Origin: Pseudomonadota bacterium
Lineage (GTDB): Bacteria; Pseudomonadota; Alphaproteobacteria; Rhizobiales; Xanthobacteraceae
Direction of reading: 5' to 3'
Assembly (NCBI GenBank): GCA_023435725.1
Contig: JAEYRD010000085.1
Coordinates: forward strand, 1-37,166
Length of the DNA: 37,166 nt
A program made the position numbers and the translations under genes. Below the pieces are notes generated by a model. It saw nothing but the letters and a program-made list of their open reading frames with translations. It had not been told where the DNA came from and did not search any database. Below are positions 1 through 6,730 of the stretch, one piece after another; the first letter of the stretch is position 1, and every line of letters begins with the position of its first letter.

Positions 1-105
1 TATTTGGTCTACTACAACAACTTCAGGCCTCATCAGGCCCTTGGCGGCAAGACGCCAAAGGAATTTGCCGCCGAAAAGACCGAAACCAATCGATCAGCGA
101 ATTGA
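1..105 (+). CDS. C-terminal end of an IS3/IS481-type transposase (cut by window edge)
   Basis: The window opens inside a reading frame that ends at TGA 103-105. It encodes 34 residues containing YNNFRPHQALGGKTPKEF. This is the typical end of the rve (DDE integrase) domain in IS3/IS481-type transposases: a tyrosine/asparagine-rich stretch, RPHQALGG, then a TP(K/A)E(F/Y) motif. The DDE residues lie upstream of the window, so neither integrity nor family can be settled. I see no clear terminal inverted repeat in the 34 bases between its stop and the next gene. The element marks the left side of an accessory patch that also holds an immunity-like gene and a broken TPR gene. Confidence 0.75.
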   Translation, partial: YLVYYNNFRPHQALGGKTPKEFAAEKTETNRSAN

Positions 106-138
106 TGAACTTGCACAGCAATGACGATGTGGATGCTT

Positions 139-1080
139 TCACGCCAGCCATTTCGGCACCCAACGCTCCGGGCGGGGCGCGCGGGCAAGATCGGCCTTGG
201 CTTCGGTCAGTTTTGCCGGCTCGCCTTCGATGGTCGGGCGCACGTCGTAGTCGAACTGCGGCATGACGCGGCCATCGCCATAGAGCCCGAAATTCATCGC
301 GTACCACAGTCCGAGTTCGGGCTGGGCGCGGCGCATCTCCTCGCGGAGATCGCGTAGCAGGGACTCGATCGAGGCGGCCTCCTCGAACGGCCGCGGCCCG
401 CGCGCGAGGACACGGGCTTGGTATTGCGCGCCAACGATCGCGACCTCGAAATGCGTCTTGTCCCAGGGGTTCCTGCCTTTCGGCAGATGCGCGGATAACC
501 GCCAGCCGAGCTCGGCCATCAGCCGGTGATTCGCCCAGTAGTCTTCGCGATCCCGGCTCCACTTTTCCACGAAGCTACGGAAGTCCGGCAGGTCTGATGC
601 CCCTTCGTCGGGCGCAATCTGCTCACCGACCGGCCGTCCTGCGAGCCACTGCGCGAGCTCGACCGTCTGGCACTCGACCTCCCCATACGGCAGCAGATCG
701 CTCCAGGCCTTGTCGAATTGCTGCGACGTCAGTTTCGCGAGCAGACCGTCGAGGCTCGGCGCGAGCAGTTCGTAGTCGCCCTCCGATCCCAGTCCGACGA
801 TCGGCGGATTGTCGCGGTCGAGACCGGCGCCATACCAGCCGCCGACGGCCGAGCCGTCAGGCAGCCGCATGAACAGCGAAAACCGGTCGCGCAAGGGACT
901 GCCGTCGACGATCGGCGCATGGTCGGAGAACTGGCCTTGCAGGGAGAAGCAGCCGACACTGCCCCAAGGGCGCCCCTTCAACCAGCCGGCGAAGTCCACC
1001 AGGAGCGACGGCGCTTCGATGCCCGGAGGAAACGCGCCGTGAATGCTATCAAGATCGATCGGATAAGGCGTGTCGGACAA
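139..1080 (-). CDS. Putative two-domain immunity-like protein (SUKH/SMI1-KNR4-like + YezG/DUF600-like)
   Basis: A 313-residue soluble protein with no signal peptide. The N-terminal half, roughly residues 20-125, has the pattern of SMI1/KNR4 (SUKH) domains: RFSLFMRLPDGSAVGGWY, then PPIVGLGSEGDYELLAPSL. The C-terminal part, roughly 165-290, ends with GLWYAMNFGLYGDGR and FDYDVRPTI, which resembles the YezG/DUF600 immunity family. SUKH and YezG proteins are known as immunity partners of polymorphic or contact-dependent toxins, sometimes fused as poly-immunity proteins. No toxin gene is visible here. The only in-frame start giving both domains is TTG at 1080; no clear Shine-Dalgarno precedes it. 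It ends 34 bp from a transposase stop codon, fitting an acquired gene. Domain calls are by eye. Confidence 0.55.
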   Translation of the reverse strand: MSDTPYPIDLDSIHGAFPPGIEAPSLLVDFAGWLKGRPWGSVGCFSLQGQFSDHAPIVDGSPLRDRFSLFMRLPDGSAVGGWYGAGLDRDNPPIVGLGSEGDYELLAPSLDGLLAKLTSQQFDKAWSDLLPYGEVECQTVELAQWLAGRPVGEQIAPDEGASDLPDFRSFVEKWSRDREDYWANHRLMAELGWRLSAHLPKGRNPWDKTHFEVAIVGAQYQARVLARGPRPFEEAASIESLLRDLREEMRRAQPELGLWYAMNFGLYGDGRVMPQFDYDVRPTIEGEPAKLTEAKADLARAPRPERWVPKWLA

Positions 1081-1205
1081 GGTTCAAAACTATCTGGTTG
1101 GTCCCGCCCTTCTTGGTCTGAGCCGTCCTGTGTCCGGTTCGAACCAATTCGCGTCCTGTGATCACAAACGCGCTAGAGGCATGTTGGTTTCTGCACGGCA
1201 ATCAA

Positions 1206-2361
1206 ATGAAATACAATCACAAGATTGGTGTCCGGGTCGGACTGTGCACGATCAGTATCGCATTGATTCTGCTTGCGCACCCTGCCAGCGCGCAATCTTC
1301 ATCAGCCGCTCAGGCACGTCAATGGTGCTTCGGTTCCAGCGAGATCAGCGACGACCAGCGAATCGAAGGCTGCTCGGCCATGCTGATGGCCGATCCGTCG
1401 AACGCCGCCGCGCTCGCCAACAGGGGCCGATCCTTCCGGCGCAAGGGCGACGCACAGCGGGCCCTCGCCGATTTCAACGGCGCTGTCGACCTCGCCCCCG
1501 ATAACGCCGGCGTCTGGTTCAGTCGCGGCATTACCTACTCCGATCTCGGCGACCGCGACCACGCCATCGCCGACTACACGCGCGCGATCCAGCTCAAGCC
1601 CGACAACGCAAACTACTGGTGCAACCGCGGTATTTCCCTGTTCCGCAACAACGACTACGAGCACGCGATCGCCGATTTTGATCAAGCCATCAAGATCGAT
1701 CCGAAGTTCGCGCTGTGCTATTTCAACCGCGGCACCGCCTACGCCCAGCACCACGAGACCGAGCGCGCGCTCGGCGACCGTCTGTGGCATGGCGATCAGG
1801 CTCGATCCGAACGACGGCGGGGCATATGGCAATCGCGCACGCATCCTCCGCGACAAAGGCGATCGCGATCGCGCCTTGGCCGACTTCAGCAAATCGCTGG
1901 AGATCAACCCGAACAACGGCGGCGATGCCTATGCGCGCGGCGAGATGTATTTCGACGCGCACGATTATGCGCGGGCGCTCGAGGACTACGATCGCGCAAT
2001 CAAGGCCGACCCAAGCTACCCCGGCGTGTTCTTTGCACGCTGCGTAACGCGCATTGCACTTCGCCAGTTTCCGGAAGCGCTGGCCGATTGCGATCAGTCG
2101 CTGCGGATGAAGCCGAATGAACCCGACGTGCTCGACACGCGCGCCCTCATCTACCTCCGGCTCGGAAACTTCGATGCAGCGATCGCGGATTACGATGCCG
2201 CGCTGAGCGCAAAGCCCGGGCTCGCTGTTGCGCTCTACGGTCGCGGACTTGCGAAGCGGAAGAAGAAGGGCGACAACGCGGGCGCCGAGCGCGACATCGC
2301 CGCGGCGAAAGCGATCAACGCCGGCGTCGCCGACAGCTTCGCTCGCTACGACATCAAGTAA
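1206..2361 (+). pseudogene. Secreted TPR-repeat protein, frameshifted
   Basis: The gene starts at ATG 1206 with a clear signal peptide (MKYNHKIGVRVGLCTISIAL..., cleavage expected after ASA near residue 30). It continues as a string of about seven 34-residue TPR units of the type RG..Y...GD...AIADY..AI.L.P. The first frame is lost near 1778, and the repeats resume in another frame that runs to TAA 2361. Deleting exactly four bases, CGTC at 1779-1782, joins ERALGD to CGMAIRLDPN and makes a repeat of exactly 34 residues. As written, the protein would break off into unrelated residues and end at 2120. TPR proteins are scaffolds for protein-protein contacts; this one would act in the periplasm. 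It may be a true pseudogene or an assembly error. Confidence 0.8.
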
Positions 2362-2413
2362 TCCTCTACCGCAACATCATCGCGCCGCGGGCAACGGCAT
2401 CCGCGCTGCAATG

Positions 2414-2425
2414 TGACACTATAAT
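2414..2425 (+). promoter_or_regulatory. Candidate -10 element upstream of the 2494 gene
   Basis: A perfect TATAAT lies at 2420-2425 in a short A/T-rich island (TGACACTATAAT) in the gap after the TPR gene. No convincing -35 hexamer lies 16-18 bases upstream. Transcription would begin near 2432, about 60 bases before the next start codon. Inferred from sequence only. Confidence 0.35.
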
Positions 2426-2493
2426 GCATTCACGCGGGGGTCACGGACTCGTCCTAACTCTGCCGCGCCTTTCAACGCGAGCGAGGATTGATG

Positions 2494-3135
2494 ATGAGCC
2501 GCCTCTCGGACATGCTGCGCACGCAGCGCTTCGACGATTACCGCTTCTACCACCAGAGCACCGTCAACCAGACGCTACACCTCTTCAGCGCTCTGATCTT
2601 CCTCGGCTGCTACGCGCTGCTGTTCAAGGACCCCGCGCTTGCCGGGCTCGTGGGCTGGCTCGCGATGCTGACGCGACAGACCGGACATTTCTTCTTCGAG
2701 CCGAACGGCTATGACGCGGTCAACGACGTCAGCAACGAATACAAGGAAGCGGTCAAGGTCGGTTACAACCAGACCCGCAAGATCATCCTGCTGCTGGTCT
2801 GGGGCAGCGCTCCGCTCGTGCTGTACGCCTATCCCACTCTGTTCGGCTTGTTCGATCTCCCCGCAGGCCGGCTCGACTTCATCCGCCATGTCGGCGTGCT
2901 CTGGCTGGCGATCGGCGTCGGTGGCGGACTTGCGCGCATGATCCAGCTCTTCGTGACGCGCGACGCCACGACCGGACTGGTGTGGGGGTTCAAGGTGCTG
3001 ACCGATCCCCTCCACAACATCGCGCTGTACTGGTCATCGCCGTTCAAGCTGATGCGCGGCGAACTGATCGACACCGCGATCGCCGATGCCGATTGGGGCG
3101 GCGAGGACGCCGAAGAAGCCGCGCATCTGACCTGA
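2494..3135 (+). CDS. Small integral membrane protein, Mpo1/DUF962-like motif
   Basis: A 213-residue membrane protein. Hydrophobic segments lie around residues 27-60, 90-115 and 130-150; the C-terminus is acidic (DADWGGEDAEEAAHL). The stretch LHLFSALIFLG followed by RQTGHFFFEPNGYD resembles the N..H...Q.GH...E pattern of the Mpo1/DUF962 family, whose yeast member is an iron-dependent fatty-acid dioxygenase of the ER. The match is partial, with one residue fewer before GH than I would expect, so the function is open. Three in-frame starts (TTG 2488, ATG 2491, ATG 2494) follow a GAGG at 2483-2486; ATG 2494 has the best spacing of 7. It stands alone, ahead of the argD regulatory region. Confidence 0.7.
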   Translation: MSRLSDMLRTQRFDDYRFYHQSTVNQTLHLFSALIFLGCYALLFKDPALAGLVGWLAMLTRQTGHFFFEPNGYDAVNDVSNEYKEAVKVGYNQTRKIILLLVWGSAPLVLYAYPTLFGLFDLPAGRLDFIRHVGVLWLAIGVGGGLARMIQLFVTRDATTGLVWGFKVLTDPLHNIALYWSSPFKLMRGELIDTAIADADWGGEDAEEAAHLT

Positions 3136-3150
3136 CGGATGCACGCCCAG

Positions 3151-3172
3151 CGGGTGTCGTGAAAAACACCCG
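3151..3172. promoter_or_regulatory. Inverted repeat just upstream of the argD -35 box
   Basis: CGGGTGT (3151-3157) and ACACCCG (3166-3172) form a perfect 7-bp inverted repeat with an 8-base spacer. The right arm directly abuts the CTTGACA box of the argD leader promoter. It could be an operator for a repressor or the stem of a weak terminator for the 2494 gene; no T-run follows it. Confidence 0.4.
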
Positions 3173-3200
3173 CTTGACAAGCCCTGCACTTCGGCTGTAG
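3173..3200 (+). promoter_or_regulatory. Predicted sigma-70 promoter of the argD leader
   Basis: CTTGAC(A) at 3173-3179 matches the rhizobial -35 consensus CTTGAC. CTGTAG at 3195-3200, 16 bases on, matches four of six positions of the rhizobial -10 consensus CTATAT. Transcription would start around 3206-3208, only a few bases ahead of the leader ATG at 3212. The leader mRNA would then be almost leaderless, as known for trpL in Sinorhizobium. The -10 is weak, so this rests largely on the -35 and the position. Confidence 0.5.
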
Positions 3201-3211
3201 GGACGCGCCCC

Positions 3212-3301
3212 ATGATCACCTCTCGGACCCACCGCCGCGCAGCTTTCCGTCGTCGCACCCGCGACGATGATGGGTTGCGCCATGTCCGACGACGCCGCTG
3301 A
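3212..3301 (+). CDS. Arginine-rich leader peptide (candidate attenuator ORF of argD)
   Basis: A 29-codon reading frame from ATG 3212 to TGA 3299-3301. Twelve residues are arginine: R5, R8-R9, R13-R15, R17, R23 and R26-R29. It thus has a central RRRTR cluster and ends in four consecutive Arg codons (CGA CGA CGC CGC). An AGGGA sequence lies 8 bases upstream of the ATG, though if transcription starts near 3207 the peptide would be read leaderless. It ends 25 bases before a perfect terminator hairpin and 100 bases before the start of an arginine-biosynthesis gene. This is the classic layout of ribosome-mediated attenuation, where the leader is rich in the pathway's end product. Arg-rich spurious frames are common in GC-rich DNA, so the assignment leans on the surrounding arrangement. 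Confidence 0.6.
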   Translation: MITSRTHRRAAFRRRTRDDDGLRHVRRRR

Positions 3302-3342
3302 GCTACTGAATTCAGCAGAGTTCGCCAGAAGGCCGCACCCGC
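3254..3342 (+). promoter_or_regulatory. Candidate competing (antiterminator) segments of the argD attenuator
   Basis: The nonamer CGCACCCGC occurs twice: at 3254-3262, inside the leader over codons R15-T16-R17, and at 3334-3342, inside the left arm and loop of the terminator. Between them, GGGTTGCG (3272-3279) can pair with CGCACCC of either copy (7 bp with one bulged T). Copy 1 also forms a local hairpin, CGTCGC-ACCC-GCGACG at 3251-3266. A ribosome stalled at R13-R15 would mask copy 1 and leave 3272-3279 free to pair with copy 2, which would open the terminator. The pairing is short, and region 2 sits unusually early relative to the leader stop, so this is a proposal. Confidence 0.4.
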
Positions 3343-3364
3343 AAAGTGCGGCCTTCTTGCTTTT
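3327..3364 (+). terminator. Intrinsic terminator/attenuator ahead of argD
   Basis: AGAAGGCCGCAC (3327-3338) pairs perfectly with GTGCGGCCTTCT (3346-3357). That is a 12-bp stem with a 7-base loop, followed by TGCTTTT. It ends 37 bases before the argD ATG and downstream of the predicted argD promoter, so it must control read-through into argD rather than simply end the upstream gene. Termination here would release an RNA of about 155 nt. Confidence 0.8.
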
Positions 3365-3401
3365 CGCGCGCCTTTTCCACCCGCCCCCAGAGGAGTTCGA
3401 C

Positions 3402-4598
3402 ATGACCACCGTCACCCATCCGTATGACGCGCTGATGGACATCACTGCACGGCCCAAGGCCGTGTTCGTCCGCGGTGCCGGCTCATACCTCTGGGACGAC
3501 AGCCGCCAGCGTTACCTTGACTTCGTGCAGGGCTGGGCCGTGAACTGCCTCGGCCATTCGCCGCCCGCGATCGCCGACGCGCTTGCCGCGCAGGCCAAGC
3601 GGCTGCTGACGCCGAGCCCGGCCTTCTACAACGAGCCGAGCCTCAAGCTTGCCCAGGCGCTCGTTGCAAACAGCGCCTTCGACCAGGTGTTCTTCGCCAA
3701 TTCAGGCGCCGAGGCCAACGAGGGTGCGATCAAGCTCGCGCGCAAATATGGCAGCCTGCACAGAGGCGGCGCGTTCGAGATCATCAGCTTCGAAGGCGGC
3801 TTCCACGGCCGGACGCTGGCGACGATGTCGGCCTCGGGCAAAAAGGCGTTCGAGCCGCTGTTCGAGCCGAAGGTCGCCGGTTTCAAGAAGGCGAAGCTGA
3901 ACGACATCACTTCCGTGGCAAAGCTGGTCAACGACAACACCGTCGCGGTGATGCTGGAGCCGATCCAGGGCGAGGCCGGCGTGTGGCCTGCGACCGATCA
4001 TTTCCTCAGGGAGTTGCGCGCGCTCACCGAGGCGCATGGCCTGCTCTTGATCTTCGATGAGATCCAGACCGGCATGGGCCGGACCGGAAAACTGTTCCAT
4101 TATGAGCACACAGGTATCGCACCCGACATCATGACGCTCGGCAAGGGCATCGGCGGCGGCGTGCCGCTTGCGGCCCTGCTCGCGACCGAGCGCGCCTCCT
4201 GCTTCGAACACGGCGACCAGGGTGGCACGTTCAACGGCAACCCGATCATGTGCGCGGCGGGTCTTGCAGTGCTGGATGAGGTCGGCAAGCCGGACTTCCT
4301 GAAGGCGGTCGCCGAGACCGGCCTGCTGCTCGAAAGCGAGTTGCAGAAGGTCTCGGCTCGGCACGGACTCGGCGGCGTGCGCGGACGCGGCCTCTTGCTT
4401 GCGCTCGACCTCAAGCTGCCGATCGCGCCCGGCATCGTCGCCCAGGCGTTCGAGGCCGGCGTGCTCCTCAACGCGCCGCAGGTCGACACGCTGCGCTTCA
4501 TGCCAGCGCTGAACGTTACGCGGGCCGATATCGCCGAGATGATCGATTGCCTGGATGCGATCCTGACCAAGGCCGGAGCGGCGCGGCGCGTGGCTTAG
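3402..4598 (+). CDS. argD: Acetylornithine aminotransferase (class III PLP aminotransferase)
   Basis: A 398-residue class III pyridoxal-phosphate aminotransferase that transfers amino groups between N-acetylornithine and 2-oxoglutarate in cytoplasmic arginine biosynthesis. Visible landmarks: ANSGAEANEGAIKLAR near residue 100 (PLP phosphate loop), GGFHGRTLATMSA near 133, LLLIFDEIQTGMGRTG with the cofactor aspartate at D219, and the Schiff-base lysine K248 in TLGKGIGGGVP. The start is ATG 3402, where AGAGGAG gives good spacing. The frame stays open upstream to 3267, but that part overlaps the leader peptide and terminator hairpin and adds residues foreign to the family. It is a single-gene unit, without argF next to it. 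The Arg-rich leader supports a role in arginine synthesis over ornithine or GABA aminotransferase relatives. Confidence 0.88.
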   Translation: MTTVTHPYDALMDITARPKAVFVRGAGSYLWDDSRQRYLDFVQGWAVNCLGHSPPAIADALAAQAKRLLTPSPAFYNEPSLKLAQALVANSAFDQVFFANSGAEANEGAIKLARKYGSLHRGGAFEIISFEGGFHGRTLATMSASGKKAFEPLFEPKVAGFKKAKLNDITSVAKLVNDNTVAVMLEPIQGEAGVWPATDHFLRELRALTEAHGLLLIFDEIQTGMGRTGKLFHYEHTGIAPDIMTLGKGIGGGVPLAALLATERASCFEHGDQGGTFNGNPIMCAAGLAVLDEVGKPDFLKAVAETGLLLESELQKVSARHGLGGVRGRGLLLALDLKLPIAPGIVAQAFEAGVLLNAPQVDTLRFMPALNVTRADIAEMIDCLDAILTKAGAARRVA

Positions 4599-4633
4599 CC
4601 GAGTGAAACGTCATCTTCATTCGCTGGCAGATG

Positions 4634-4665
4634 CCGGATCCGGAATGCCGAAGTTCCGGATCTGG
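4634..4665. terminator. Hairpin between convergent argD and methyltransferase genes
   Basis: GATCCGGAA (4637-4645) and TTCCGGATC (4654-4662) form a perfect 9-bp stem with an 8-base loop, extendable to 12 bp with one G-T pair. It lies between the stop codons of two convergent genes, where a two-way transcription barrier is expected. No strong T-run follows on either strand. Confidence 0.5.
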
Positions 4666-4679
4666 CTCTCTCGGACCGC

Positions 4680-5378
4680 CTAGTGGCGCGCCGCTATCGG
4701 GGTGGCCATCCAATTCATCTCGGCGCCCTTTTCCAGCGTGTAGCCGGCGTTCGCAAGGATCCTTTCGCATTGCGAATAGGTCTTGTCGTTCGCTTCGAAA
4801 TAGATCGCTGGCCGGGCGTCTCTCAACAGGCGCTCGCTGCCGTCGAAAACCCCGACCTCGGCTCCCTCGACGTCTATTTTCACGAGGGTCGGAGGACCGA
4901 AATGATCCAGAAGCTGATCCAGCGTGATCGTCGGCACCGATAGCCTGCAACGCTCGCCACCGGTCTGACTATTGCCGCCTGCGACAACGAGATGGTTCGA
5001 TGCGCGCCCGCGTTTTGCGATCGCGAATTCAGCCATGCCCGTCTTGCTGTAGACGGCGGCCGGAACGAGTGTAATGGGCAGCGCGCTGAGAAGAGCGGTT
5101 CGCTGCAGCACGCTGACCAGAAACGGGTCGGCTTCCACCGTGACGATCTGCTTGGCCGCCGTCGGGGCGAACGAAAATACACCGCAGTTTGCGCCGATGT
5201 CCCAGATCACCGCATCCTTGGAACTATACTTGTCCGCGAGGGAAATGAGGTCACGGTCAAATGATCCCTTCAGATATTTGAGCTGGCTGTCGGGAGAAAC
5301 ATAGATCGGCGATCCGTTCGGCAATCTGCGCTTGATCACGCGATTGCGCGCCAGACGTTCGGCCAACGTCCTCAGCAT
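4680..5378 (-). CDS. FkbM-family SAM-dependent methyltransferase
   Basis: A 232-residue cytoplasmic methyltransferase of the FkbM type. Motif I, AVIWDIGANCGVFSF (about residues 56-70), is the glycine-rich SAM-binding loop. VTVEADPF (about 78-85) carries the acidic residue that binds the SAM ribose, and LVKIDVEGAEVGVFDG near 165 is the FkbM signature. Members O-methylate sugars or polyketides, often in polysaccharide or lipooligosaccharide clusters; the substrate here cannot be told, and no glycan cluster surrounds it. The start at 5378 is preceded by AGAGGGG. It is a lone gene, convergent with argD, with about 300 bp of non-coding, partly A/T-rich DNA upstream, which may indicate acquisition. 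Confidence 0.85.
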   Translation of the reverse strand: MLRTLAERLARNRVIKRRLPNGSPIYVSPDSQLKYLKGSFDRDLISLADKYSSKDAVIWDIGANCGVFSFAPTAAKQIVTVEADPFLVSVLQRTALLSALPITLVPAAVYSKTGMAEFAIAKRGRASNHLVVAGGNSQTGGERCRLSVPTITLDQLLDHFGPPTLVKIDVEGAEVGVFDGSERLLRDARPAIYFEANDKTYSQCERILANAGYTLEKGAEMNWMATPIAARH

Positions 5379-5680
5379 TGATCTTTCCCCTCTCTCCCGT
5401 CTGATGGATCTCCTTTAATATCATAAGTGTGACAACGTGATCACGTATGTCAGGCACGTGCGATGCCCTCCCGTTCAGTCGCCTTCGTCGTTCGAGCCTC
5501 TGCGAAGACGGGGCGAACCTCATTTGGAGCCATGGTTGGACCGCGCGAACGAATACGCGCACTCGACAGGCGCCCACGTGCACGCCGGCCGCGATTGGTC
5601 GGCGCGTTATCGCAGCATCATAATACTGAGTTATTTTGATATCATTGAATGAGATCTCGAAGAGACGTGCGCCGCCGGTC
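5379..5680. other. Intergenic region of about 300 bp with a perfect palindrome
   Basis: No convincing gene is seen. The part next to the methyltransferase is A/T-rich (TTTAATATCATAAG) and probably holds its promoter. ACGTGATCACGT at 5435-5446 is a perfect 12-base palindrome, a possible operator. Another A/T-rich patch lies at about 5620-5650. Short open frames here have no recognisable protein features. Confidence 0.5.
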
Positions 5681-6655
5681 CTACGGCTTCAGGATCGACG
5701 CCCCCGTCGTCTTGCGGCTTTCGAGATCGATATGCGCCTTCGCGGCGTCCTTCAGCGCGTAAGCATGGTTGATCGGAACGTGCAAGCTGCCGCTGATGAC
5801 GGCGGCGAACAGCGTGTCGGCGCCTTCCAGCAGCTCCGAGCGTTTGCCGATATAGTCGTTGAGCTTCGGCCGGGTCGCAAACAGCGAGCCGTGATGGTTG
5901 AGCTCGGCGATCGAGAACGGCGGTACGGGACCTGAAGCATTGCCGAAGGAAACGAACATGCCGCGCGGCTTCAGGCAGGACAGCGAGCCCGGGAAGGTCG
6001 CCTTGCCGACGCCGTCATAGACGACGTCGCAGCCTTCGTTGCGGCTGATCTGTTTCACGCGCGCGACGAAGTCTTCTTCATTGTACAGGATGACGTGGTC
6101 GCAGCCATTGGCCTCGGCCAGCTCCGCCTTCTCGCGCGAACCGACCGTGCCGATGACATGGGCCCCGAGCGCCCTCGCCCATTGACAGGCCAGCAGGCCG
6201 ATGCCGCCGGCCGCGGCATGGATCAGCACGCGATGATGCGGCTCGACCTTGAAGGTCTTGTGCAGGAGGTACCAGACGGTCAGCCCCTTCAACATCAGCA
6301 CGGCGCCCTGCTCGTGGGTGATGTGGTCGGGCAGCTTGACCAGTTTCTCCCAGGGGATGTTGCGCTCGCCGGTGTAGGCGCCGAGATTGTGGTAGTAGGC
6401 AACGCGATCACCGGGATGGAAATGCGTCACGCCCGGCCCGACCGCGACGACCTCGCCCGAGGCCTCGTTGCCGGCAATGAAGGGCAGCTCCGGCGCCTTG
6501 TAGAGGCCGGTGCGGTAGTAGACGTCGATGAAGTTCAAGCCGACCGCATGCTGGTGGATGCGCACCTCGCCGGTAGCAGGCGGCGGCACCTCGACGCTCT
6601 CATAGACCAGGGCTTCGGGGCCTCCAACCTTGTGCACACGGACGGCTTTGGTCAT
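5681..6655 (-). CDS. NADPH:quinone oxidoreductase (zeta-crystallin-like MDR)
   Basis: A 324-residue zinc-free medium-chain dehydrogenase/reductase of the quinone oxidoreductase (QorA) group, which reduces quinones or reactive carbonyls with NADPH in the cytoplasm. The GroES-like N-terminal domain includes VGLNFIDVYYRTGLY and GNEASGEVVAVGPGV. The Rossmann domain carries HAAAGGIGLLACQWARALGA (about residues 147-166). The zinc-binding cysteines of alcohol dehydrogenases are absent, as expected. The start is ATG 6655, preceded by AAGGAGG at a spacing of 7; the GTG three bases upstream would be too close to it. It lies 75 bp downstream of terC on the same strand and may be the last gene of a pcs-terC-qor unit. 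Confidence 0.88.
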   Translation of the reverse strand: MTKAVRVHKVGGPEALVYESVEVPPPATGEVRIHQHAVGLNFIDVYYRTGLYKAPELPFIAGNEASGEVVAVGPGVTHFHPGDRVAYYHNLGAYTGERNIPWEKLVKLPDHITHEQGAVLMLKGLTVWYLLHKTFKVEPHHRVLIHAAAGGIGLLACQWARALGAHVIGTVGSREKAELAEANGCDHVILYNEEDFVARVKQISRNEGCDVVYDGVGKATFPGSLSCLKPRGMFVSFGNASGPVPPFSIAELNHHGSLFATRPKLNDYIGKRSELLEGADTLFAAVISGSLHVPINHAYALKDAAKAHIDLESRKTTGASILKP

Positions 6656-6730
6656 CACCTGACCTCCTTTTCTCGCGGCTGAGCGAAAGACATCGCGCCC
6701 GCCTTGTCAACTCGACCCAGATTGGAACGC

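Noticed and set aside
3267..3401. An extended N-terminus for ArgD starting at ATG 3267
   Set aside because: The extension is encoded by the leader and terminator hairpin, has no ribosome site as good as that of ATG 3402, and adds 45 residues foreign to the family.
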